From: Macrosoma leucophasiata
Lineage: Eukaryota > Arthropoda > Insecta > Lepidoptera > Hedylidae
Direction of reading: 5' to 3'
Assembly: GCA_036365455.1 (NCBI GenBank)
Contig: JAWQUS010000010.1
Coordinates: 13,462,501-13,526,500, forward strand
DNA length: 64,000 nucleotides
Part shown: positions 24,701 to 36,700 of the stretch, piece by piece
How positions within the stretch are numbered: the first letter of the stretch is position 1
Layout of the letters: every line of letters starts with the position of its first letter
Notes under the pieces: model-generated
What the model was told of the DNA's origin: nothing
Databases searched by the model: none
Seen by the model: the letters and a program-made list of their open reading frames with translations, nothing else
Position numbers and translations under genes: made by a program

Positions 24701-27700
24701 AGCTTGGCCCTCAGCGGTGGCAACGCATCTGCATATTGACGTCAAGTTTTGTGTAGATTACTATAGGCTACAGTATTATCTAACTGTAACTACTAATATT
24801 ATAAATGCGAAAGTAACTCTGTCTGTCTGTCTGTCTGTCTGTCTGTTACCTTTTAATGTCCAAACGACTGAACTGATTTTAATGAAATTTGGTACAGAGA
24901 TGGAGCTGACTTTGAGAAAGAACATAGGCTACTTAATTATATACATTACGTGTTATGGTGTTCGTCCGCCATGTACGCCTAAACTACTTAAACGATTTTA
25001 ATCAAATTTGCACACTGTGTGCCCTGTATATCATAATTTATCTATAGTAGCAATTTTATATTAGTAAGTACCTATATTGCACCCGTGCGAAGTCGATGCG
25101 GGCCGCTAGTTCAATATATATTAAATTGCATGCTTGTTTCCCACCATCATTACATAAAAACAACTGCACTGGTGGGAGAGTTTTAGTGTGAGCATCGGGG
25201 GCGCAGGCACCACCGTATGACCTAATCTGTCTGCAGCCAAATGGAAGTGCTCAGCACTATACCTAATAGTGTTACGGTTGGATAGTAAACCAATTACACC
25301 TTATAGGTGGCGATGCATTTGTATATTAACCTACGGTTTTCGTGTAGAAGTCTATAGATCATATTCACTTCCCATCTATATGAACTGGATACTTGATTAA
25401 CAATTTTTTATGTCTAAAAAAGTTAAATTTTGGGTTCGTTTTATATTCAGCAGTCGACATGGATACTGTTCTTTCTATAGGATTTGAATTGTTCAATTAC
25501 ATTGCAGTGCTAATTGTGGAAAGGTTTGATACCGGTATTGCTATGCAACTCGGTCTAGATGGTTACTGCACCAATTTCAGGCTGCAAATGGGAGGGAATA
25601 TCGGTGATTGTTTCGCTTAGCTTGCGGCATGAATGGCAATTACTTATCAACAACATTTAGCATTTAAACGGCCCTTGTTCTTTTTTGGGTAGAATCATTA
25701 GCAGAATAACCGATGATGTGAACATTATGTAGATGAAGTATTATTCGGTTATTATTCAGCTTCCGTGGTGTCTAAGCTAAGTAGACATCTGTCTGATAAT
25801 GGTTTGAAAAATTATATGCACCAACGGTTATTGATTTTTATAATAACTGAGGTTTAGGTGAAATCAGATCTTCACGATTTTAGTAAGGATGGGTTGCACC
25901 AAGATATTTGTTAAAATTAAAGTTATTGTAACATTCCATATCCTTCTCTAACTTTAACAGATTTCCTTAACTTAGAGAAGGATGTGAAATGCTTTAACAA
26001 ATATCTTGGAGCAACCCAGCCTAAGTGCTTAGTCTAATATTGTTACATTTCAACTTCCCTTTACTAACTCCACGGGTGGTAGTGTTCCAGTGTCGGATAT
26101 CGAGGGTGCAGGCTTCAATGCATTCATCTATCTGCCGCCAAATGATAGTGTTTTGCGTTTAGTTGGTAACGTAGGTACCTACCTTTGGCCTTCTTATAGA
26201 TAACTTAAACGTAACGTCACGTAAACTTCTGGGATGGCGACGCATCTGTATTTTTTATCTACGGTTTTTATCTGTATACAATGTCTTTAGTATTCACTGC
26301 CCAACCATGTGAACTGCTTGCTTATTAACGTCACCGTTACATAAAAATACTGCAGTTGTGTAACTAATTTTTAAAAGCGTTTAAGCGTTTAAATTTTGTG
26401 TGTTTTTTTAATCAATAGACTGCATGGCTTAACGTTGGTCTCCACCACTCGTGGAATAGATCAATGTTACCCAGTATAGTATCTGAATCGTTCAAATTCG
26501 GCAATAATGGTTAGAATTGTAACGGCTTTGGATTTAGGTTTACTAATAATAGAAGATCAATGATATGAACGTAGATATTCACAACTGAAATAAATTAAAA
26601 ATTATGTGAATTAAATTTAGTTTGGTTCTCATCTAAAGCGTGCAGGTACGAGATGTATATTATCATATTTTATTTTACCCTGATAAGAATTTTCACAGAT
26701 AATCATTGGTGATTCCATTCATTGTATTATACATAATTGCTATGTACTAAGTCATATACATATACCTATTTCATACGTTTCATAATACATACAATACAAT
26801 ATACCTACAGATACCTATTACAATGAGAATAGACGACTCATAAATTAGAATATTACATTTAATTCCTAATTTAAACAGAGCTCCTAACTTACTGAGTTTG
26901 TTTGGTAGCGAAGTTCTTCTTAGTAGTGACTACACTTGGAACTATGCTAAGTGAATAACTTTGACTTAGATGAATATATTTTTCATTTTCTTCTGATCTT
27001 GTATTTGAAAGGAAGAAATTGAAAAATTGTATTATATTTTGACTGTATTTTTAAATTCTTATTTTAATTTATTATTACTATCTTTGTTACTTTTACTTTA
27101 AGTGATGGTATTTCACTGTAGATAGGTAGGTAACTTTTAATTACTTTTTGACAGACGAAAGTGTCTGTAAAGATGTACCCTGGAAATAAAAAATATTTTC
27201 TTCCTTTCTTTAAAACTATTTTGTTAGCAGCACAGTCTTAAAAAAATAATTTAATCCTGATTAAGTGTAGTTATTTTGATGACAAGATATCAATCCGTAA
27301 TAAACTAGTATGCTACTAAAATTATGAAAACTAGAAGAAGTGGGTGTGAGTACCTACGTACTTTATGTAAATTTGCGGTGCAATTCATGAGTGAAAACCA
27401 ATTAAAAATGAATTAATGTCATAATTAAATTAAAAGTAACGTTTTACATAACGTTACGTTTTACCTTCAATCTTGTTTTTTAATGGAAACAGAAAAAATA
27501 TAATGACTACCTATATTTTATTTAGCTAAGTAAATTTAGTCCCATTTTAATTTATTACAGAATACACCATAGTAGATACTATGCCATCACCGGCACCAGC
27601 AATCCACAATGAAGATTCTCGATCCATATCGAGAACAATGCCGCCTTGCGGTCGACCCGGGCGGGTGCGGGGCTCGTCGGGCGCTCGGATGCGTGCGCGC

Positions 27701-30700
27701 CTTCGAGACATGGTCCGGATAATTGGTGGCAGGCCAGCCCCGCCCGGCAAATGGGCATGGCAGGTCGCTGTTCTAAATCGTTATAAGGTAAGGTAATATT
27801 GAAATGTATAAATAAAATTGATTTGTCCCAGGTTCATAATAGTTGTATAAAGCTAAATTTTTCACCATCTTCAAAAATGGACTTCGTCATTATTCACCAT
27901 CTTCAAAAACGGTGCAATAAATTGCCCCCAAAGCAATCATCGAAGCAAACAGATCCGATAATTTCTGCTGAAACTTGAAAATTCAATTATTAATTCAGAA
28001 AATTGGTCTGACGATGAACATATTTTCAGATTACGTTTTGTAACTGACTGAACATGGATATGTCCACGATTGGAGCATGCACATGGTACATGGGTATATT
28101 AATTCATATTGATTGAAACAAACCATGTGTAAAATACACAGTCGTGTTACTCCTCACATTGAGACAAGGCTTTATCTGGTTATCACTTCATAACACAATT
28201 ATGCATATTAAGCATGGCTTAACAATGAAACACAATAAACATACAATATGATGATGACGTTTCTAAAAATATTAGTAAAAAATAACTACACATACATGGG
28301 ATATATATGTGTAGTTATTTTCATTAATTAACGTACATAATATACGTTGTAGCTGTAATATACTTTGTCTTTGCCAATCGCATTATCAATTGCGTAAGAT
28401 AGAAAGAATTGTTCTATATTATTTCGCATTAACACGTGCTTGTGAAGTATATTTATTATTAATGAAAAATGGAAAGAAAAATTTGACTTCAGGCGAGACT
28501 CGAACTCGCGGCCACTGGGAATCTAGTCCTGAGCCACCGAAGTGGGACTTCAGGCGAGACTACTTCGGTAGCTCAGTTGGAAGAGCGGCTGGACTAGATT
28601 CCCAGTGGCCGCGAGTTCGAATCTCGCCTGAAGTCAAATTTTTCTTTCCATTTTTCTTTAAAAATAAATAAGATAGAAAGAGATAAATGATAGATTACGA
28701 ACCCATTTACCGGGTGGGGTTGGCCTGCCAATATCCGACTAATGATCCGGACTATTCCGGACCAAGTCCATTAGGCTCACATGCATCCTGCGCCGGCCTG
28801 CCGATCCCCGCATTTCCCCGCGTTCAGTTTTTTTTTAAACATGGTGTGGTTCAATCGATTTGTATTTGCATCCACGTTTAATTAACGTACAAAACGAAAT
28901 CTAAAAACGTGTTGATCGTTAGACCTATTCTCTGAATGCATAGAGCAACGCGGGCCACCGGTGGCCCGCGTTGCTTTATGTCTGAATGATGTTCGATATT
29001 CGATCCAATACAATTATGAAGTTCGTTTGTTTAAAATTATTATATAATAATACTTATTCTAAAATTATTAATAATGTATTAAAGTTGTACCATATACCTA
29101 TATGCGTGTATCTGTATATTCTTTATAAATCAGAATACATAATCATAATCAATGCAAGATTGAGATTAAAGAGATCTTGAGCATAGTGATGTGTAGGTTT
29201 TTAATTTTTTTTTTTCGCTATACTTTTTAATTTGCTACGTTTTTTGTTTTTGTGAACTTAATTTGGCTTTACATAGTAATTGACCTCCGTGTGTCACCGA
29301 ATGAGTTCCGATTGAAATCAGCGCTTTTGTGCTTTCTGCATCAAATAAAGTTTAACTACTACTACTAATAATACTTGATACAGTCTCACAGGTAAAGATA
29401 TTCTCAATTAAATTGTACGTGTATTGGGGTTTGTTACTAAAAAATTGAAAAAAATCTGAACCCTTATTCACTTGTGTCTATCTGACACAGCCATAACTAG
29501 GTAAATTAACTAGCCTGATGGAGTTAAATTGTGTTTTTTTTAGTGTTATGGCATCGCTATTACGCATATTGCCTGTGTCAAGTAAAACAATATTTAGTAT
29601 TCGTAATAAGCATAAGCAGCGTAAAAGTCACAGTTAGTCAGCCAATTTATCAGTCCGTCAGTCAGCGTCACGGTCAGAAAATCGAGTGAAGTGATGGCTA
29701 CTTTACCAGAATATTTACAATGAAGTTTTGGAGGCAGCCCGAAAAGACGTGTTTTGTGACGCACTGTTATTCTATTACACTACACACGGGCACTTTAATA
29801 TGTCTATATCAAACAAAATGCCAACAACTTTATTTAATATAACTCAAAAATTCACCAAGAAAATTAAATAAAATAAGAGCACCACACGCCTCTTTGAAGG
29901 TTCCCGCCAAAAAACCCTTAAGATGTGATATACATAATAATATATTAATATGTATGTAAAGAAATACTATTTCTTTCTTCGCACTCTGTGTGTTTACATA
30001 CCATGAAGTTTGGTTATAGTTTTTAACTTTTTAATTGTCTCATTTTAAAGAAGAAACGAATTCAGAATGTCAGATGACAGATTTAAATACGAGTTGATTG
30101 ACAATTGGATAATCAATGAAAATTTTAATATTATATTATTTTATGTTTTAAAAGTGAAAGAATAAACTTTCATTGTCGTTTCTTCTTTACAGGTTTGAGT
30201 TCATATTGTTTTATATTACCTAAATAAAATAGTCTCTGTATAAAAAAAACTAACAATAAATCTTCTTTACAGCAACACAAGGTTTATTTCTTTCATGTAG
30301 TAAAACAGACTTATAAAACGACAATTTTGTTTATAAAAAGATGCAAATGGAGCAGTTACGTTTTGAATTCACGATTTTACCGGCGAATGATGGAAAATCT
30401 AATATTTGTTGTGTAACCTCAATCACAACTAAAGATGAAAAAAAATTTGCTATACCAGAGGAATTACAGTCTGTTGGATTTCACAAAGAATTAATTGAGA
30501 CAGCTGTGTACAACAAAGTAAAAAATAGTTTAAAGAAAAGACATCAGACACGAAGAGTTTGGATAACTATGACAGATAAATTACGAGAAATTTACATAGA
30601 TGCTGATGGTAACTTACAATTTGGAGAACAATATCTGGAGGAAATTGAACATAACCGAGCATCTGAAGAACAAATTAGAGATTCGAATTTATTGGAAGAA

Positions 30701-33700
30701 ATGTTTACAAAGTTAATAGAAAATACACATGATTTAAAAAAACAGAATCTGAAATATGTCGCAGAGAAGTTTGTGATTGAGAAATTTACGAGCAAAAACT
30801 CGAATGCAAGGCAATGGATTGACATTTTTGAGAGAGAATGTTCTCGCTTCGGTATTATGAAAGATGAACAAAAAATTGAGATTCTCCGACTATTTATGGA
30901 TAAAAGTTGTGTTGATTGGTACAGCTCAATGATTATAAAATTAACACTCAACTCAGAGTGGATAGTTTGGAAAGAAAAGTTGTGCGAGTCATTTGCAAAC
31001 CAAAACTGGAACCAAGTGACCTATGCATTGTTATTTAAATATAAGGATGGTTCATTAGTGGACTATGCCATTAAAAAGGAAAAACTTTTATTGGACATGA
31101 GAAATTCAATTGATACAGGTACACTGGTGGATCTGATAGCGGTAGGTTTGCCAGGTTTTGTATTAGAGAAGATAAATAGAGAAGCAATGAACGATATAGT
31201 ATGTTTATTCAATGAGGTGAGAAAGTATGAACATTTGGTAAATAAAAATAGGAATGGAACGTACAGAAAGTATGAAAATCAAAGGATAAATATTACAAAT
31301 GAAGGACGTTATCCATGCAAAATATGCGTAAAATTAAATAAAGGGGTTCGCTATCATTCCGAAGCTGCATGCTGGTTTAGAGTTAGAGAAGATGATAAAT
31401 TAAATAAAAGATATATTAAACATGTAAATAATTCAGTATTAAATTTATAAAGCGAATACATGAAGATCTATGTCACATTGGAGTGGGACAAATGCTAACG
31501 ACTATTAGTTCACTGTACGCAACAAAAAATTTAACGAAAAATATTAAAAATGTTTGTAGGAATTGTGAAATTTGCATAAAAAACAAAACAAGAGGACAAC
31601 ACAAATACGGATTAATGTCATATTTAGGCCCAGCGACAAGACCCTTTGAAATAGTATCAATAGACACAATTGGAGGTTTTGGTGGTTCTAGATCAACCAA
31701 GAAATACATACATCTTTTAGTGGACCACTTCACTAGATATGCATTTATTATAACATCAAAAACCCAGGGTGCACATGACTTTATAAAGCTAATAAATAAG
31801 GTCGCTGAAACCGAAGAGATTGGGATGCTCCTTACCGACCAGTATCCAGGAATAAACTCTAAAGAATTCAAGAAGTTCCTTACTGACAAACAAATAACAA
31901 TAATTTTTACAGCAGTGAATGCACCGTTTTCTAATGGCCTAAATGAAAGGTTGAATCAAACGATAGTTAACAAAATTAGATGCAAAATCAATGAAGATGG
32001 AGAAAACAGAGCGTGGACTACAATAGCACATGAATGTGTAGAAAAATACAATCAGACTAACCACTCAGTAACTGGCTATGCACCATGTTATTTGCTATAC
32101 GGAACAGATGTTAAGGTTTTACCAAAAGAACTACAACAAGGAGGTATAAATAGTGACTGGATCGGAGATAAGAAAACAGCGCTTAATAATACCTTGAAAT
32201 CACATTACTATAACAAAATGAGGTATGATAGGAATAGAAAACAAAGAGAATTCAGTGTGGGAGATCTAGTATATATAGAAAATGGGAATAAACTAAATAG
32301 GAAAAAGCTAGATGAATTGAGAATTGGACCATATAAAATAATTAAAAAGAAATCTAATACAATTTACGAGATAGATACAGGACATAGAAAAACAGAGTCA
32401 AATCTTTTTCATATCACAAAACTAATTCCAGTACAGATAACAGAGGATGAGAATGTGCAAGTATCAAATGGAGAACTGGAGTGAAAATTCACGGGTGAAT
32501 TTTCTTCCCCATGGGGGGAGATGTAAAGAAATACTATTTCTTTCTTCGCACTCTGTGTGTTTACATACCATGAAGTTTGGTTATAGTTTTTAACTTTTTA
32601 ATTGTCTCATTTTAAAGAAGAAACGAATTCAGAATGTCAGATGACAGATTTAAATACGAGTTGATTGACAATTGGATAATCAATGAAAATTTTAATATTA
32701 TATTATTTTATGTTTTAAAAGTGAAAGAATAAACTTTCATTGTCGTTTCTTCTTTACAGGTTTGAGTTCATATTGTTTTATATTACCTAAATAAAATAGT
32801 CTCTGTATAAAAAAAACTAACAATAAATCTTCTTTACAGCAACACAAGGTTTATTTCTTTCATGTAGTAAAACAGACTTATATGTAAATGCATTCTATTC
32901 ACGAGCGGATGATACTAAGACCGCATAACAACATTATTATATTACACGGCTGCGCTGGTCTAAATGGGGCTTCAGATCGAGCTCCTCCGGGCGGGATCAT
33001 ATTGTCCTCGACTTGCTGATTTTCTTAAAAAAAACATCAAACATAAAAACAATGTCGTTCCAATTTCTATCAATGGGTGATAAGAAATGATGAATTATAA
33101 TTTGTCCTCTAGGAAGCCTTCTGCGGAGGCACATTAGTGTCCCTCCGCTGGGTGGTGACAGCAGCGCACTGCGTGAGGAGGCGGCTGTACGTCCGCCTTG
33201 GCGAATACGACCTGCTGGTGCGGAACTACGGAGAGGTGGAGATGAAGGTCACCGAGGCGGTCGTCCATCCGCGATACGACCCTGACACAGTAGTCAACGA
33301 CGTCGCCATGTTACGGTTTGTTTATACCAACAGCTGTTCATTTTATGTTTGTGGGCAGACGCGACGTTTTAATTGTAGGTATTGACAACAGCAAGTTGTT
33401 CTCAGTAGACTGCACCATGCTCCCAAAACTCAACATTTTTACAGATATATGTCTTAGTTTTAGTGATTAGTCAACCCATTTAACAATATCTTCAGTTTGT
33501 TATGAGAAAAATGGTATAATAGAAAAAGATAAAATATTATATAGATATACATAGAAATAGATAGATAGATATATACATAGAAAAAATACAAATCAACCAA
33601 ACTGCTGAGTCGACGGTGATGAAAATAAACATAGAGATAGTTTGAATAGTGAGTTTCTTAAAATCAAAGAGCACTCGGTAAGTATGTTATTTGAGTGGTA

Positions 33701-36700
33701 AAACACTTTTTTCATAATAAAAAATAAATTATCTCTACAGTATCATGGACTTTTTTGTAGAATTTATATAGCCCAATATTTTTGGTGGTAAAGCGTCACA
33801 TTTTTCTTACTTATCTCTGACTTTAGTTTAGTCTTATTATAGTTAAAAATAGTAGTCAAAGTAAATCAAGTCAATTTTTTTCAGTTATAATAAAATATAG
33901 CGTATACCACTCCTGAATAGTGTAACTTTCTATTAGTGAAAGAATTTTAATGATCGGTTTTCCGCAAACTTCTCCCTAAATACAAAGTAAGAAACTCTAC
34001 TCTTTATAACTTTACCTACTATAGAAGTAGATAAAGCCATATTCTTGAATGATTGATGTGCCTCTCTCTGAATAGAATTACCATAATTCACCGTGTTTTT
34101 AGAACGTATTTGTTAATCTTTCAGTACGATGATAAGGGTACTGGACCAACGCCAATGAGTTTCATTAATCTCAGTAGGTATATCATTGAAAAGTACTAAG
34201 ATAAAAAATCCTTTTAATTTCATGAACAAGTATTTCCATATAGCTAGTTTGTTTTCAAATTATTTTACAAATTCGTAAGACTATTGGTAGATATTGTAGG
34301 TAGGTATACATATTTCTTTGTTTACTGAGTCTTGGCTGATCCGTAAATCCCGTTTATTTATATAATATTATTATGAGTTTGTATTATACGCAGTCACACT
34401 AATCTCTGGCCTAGGATTATCTCGGTTGGTTTTGGCACATAATTTTATGGTTATTTACTACATGAAAGGAAACTATATGGAATGTGTAAGCTTCCATAAA
34501 TAATACTATGTTTTTCGTTTTTCTAAACTGAATTGCAATAATAATATGCTTTATAGTTATATGAGATTCTTACGAGATAAAATGCCCCTTTTTTAAACGT
34601 TTACAAAGATTTTACCGATCTTTAAGAAACTATGTTTTTTTTTCATTAAAAAGGTATGTTTATTTGACAAGATTTTTGAAGTTGTTTAAAATATATTATT
34701 AGGTGGTTCTACTCAAAAGAAATAACTTTACTTGTCGTTATTGCATTTCGTAGCTAAGAAAAGAGGACACATTTCAATCCCACTATATTTTTTGAGAAAG
34801 TAAAATATCACTGGAATTTTTCGCCTCTACGCTTCCTAGCTTGTATAAAGTTTATCAGTTTTTCCACACAGTAGGTTCACATCCGGCAGATAGGCAACAA
34901 AAATGAATAAATAACGTTGGCAGCCAGCCAAATATTTTTACCTCCGCTAAAAGTTTTTACCATTGCACGGAGTTGGATAAAGTATCCGATGTCAATAGAT
35001 TCACCTCCACCAATTACATAGGATTAAGTATATGTTGTATCCATGAATACGTAGACGTATTCATGGATACAACATATACTTAATATACTTATACCTCCTT
35101 AATTACTTCTTAGACTTACATTATAAGCACAATATACTTCTACGACGCTCTGTGCCCTACGAGGTGGCTACGCGGCAACTATAAGGACAATCTTAAGTAC
35201 AACATTGCTGTTATTGCGTTTCTTTGATTGAGTTTCGGATTGATTGGTACGATGCTTCGTTCGCCTAATACAAAGTCTAGATCGGACTCGGAACTTAGCG
35301 CGAAGAGATCTGACACGAATCCTATGAAACCGAACTATGAAACCTATGAAACTGTAACCAGAGAAGATTTTAACGAGTTTAAAGATGAGATAAGGCAAAT
35401 GTTTACTTCACTTCAGAAGCGAATGGAGGCAACCTTGAACGGCATCGAGAAAAATTGCGAATACATCTCTATGCAGCTGACGAATTTCGGACGCAGATTA
35501 AAACCCTCGAAGACGAGTGTCAGAACAACCGCAAGCAAATAATAACACTTCAAGAAAAAGTGGACGAATTACAGCGTGTTTCAAAATCAACTATGGTTGA
35601 ACTGCGGAACATACCACACAAAGACAAGGAAAATAAAAGCGATTACATACAATACTTATTAAACATACGAGTAGCTACATCATTAAATTTAAATATGTCA
35701 CCTTCGGATATACACGACATATACAGATTGCCAGGAAAAAAAGAGACAAATAAGAACTCCTACAGGCCAATAATAATACAATTATCACACATTCACATAA
35801 AAAATATGCTCCTTAGTGCTGTGAAGAACCAAAATAAGTTAAATCAAAATAATAAACTCAATTCAAGCCATGCGGGCCTGATTGGAAATTCAAGCCCGAT
35901 CTATTTAACTGAACACCTGACAGTAAGCGCAAGAAAACTTTTCTATTTAGCACGTCAACTAAGGAAAGGGAGTAAAATTAAATATTGTTGGATAAGTTTT
36001 TTTTTTTTTTTTTTTTATTATGTAATCGAAGTGGCAAACAAGCATGCAGTTTACATTGATGTTAAGTGATGACTGCAGCCTATAGACACCCACACAAAGA
36101 CCACGTTCAAAATGCAGATGCGTTACCACTCCTGAGGCCTAAGGTGTTATGTCTCTGTGCCGGAAATTACAGGGCCGTACATTACCACCTGACCAGAACA
36201 CGATAGTGCTGAACACTACCATTTAGCGGTAAGTATATTAGGTAATGCGGTGGTGCCTACGCCCGAGCTCCGTCACTGGAGCTCTACCACCAGTAAAAAA
36301 GTGACGGAAAAGTTCTTATTAGAAAAGAAGACGGCAGTCCAGCTATCAACATAAAAAATGAAAATCAAATTGAAGCTTTGGCTACAGATAATTGACTAGT
36401 CTACATCTATATATTAACTCGTTTATATATTCTAAGGTTAATTTACATAATAAGTTCATCTTTTTACAAATATGTCTTCATTATATGTTTTATGAGGCAA
36501 GCTATCAACATAATTCATCTCATACACTTACACATCTCGCATTACCTCGTATCTTGCGTACCACTCACACCATACTCTTTACTCACCCTACACACAAATG
36601 TATACTACTAGCCTACATACACTCCTGTCTCTTTGGTCTGTATATCCCCAACAACATATTGTTTTATCGATTTGAATTTGTTATGGTGCACTTAATTAAA

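Larger units (their letters stand above)
29955..32882 (+). mobile_element. young LTR retrotransposon, pol-deleted (Ty3/gypsy type)
   Basis: 2928 bp with two direct LTRs of 361 bp that look identical when compared by eye, flanked by TGTA on both sides (29951-29954, 32883-32886). A purine-rich tract (GGGGGGAGA) precedes the 3' LTR. It carries gag and integrase frames but no protease, reverse transcriptase or RNase H, so it needs help in trans. No TGG-starting primer-binding site follows the 5' LTR. It lies in intron 6 in the same orientation as the host gene. A near-absence of LTR differences implies a very recent insertion. Confidence 0.88.

Noticed and set aside
24820..24847. CTGT direct repeats as a possible array
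   Set aside because: Simple microsatellite inside a Helitron-like element; no spacers as in a CRISPR array, and the genome is eukaryotic.
28562..28634. Functional tRNA gene
   Set aside because: The acceptor, D and T arms fit, but the anticodon loop is 9 nt and the unit sits in an inverted repeat with shared non-tRNA flanks, so a pseudogene or SINE is more likely.
29955..32882. Endogenous virus with envelope gene
   Set aside because: No envelope-like frame between integrase and 3' LTR; only gag and integrase are present, so it is treated as an LTR retrotransposon.
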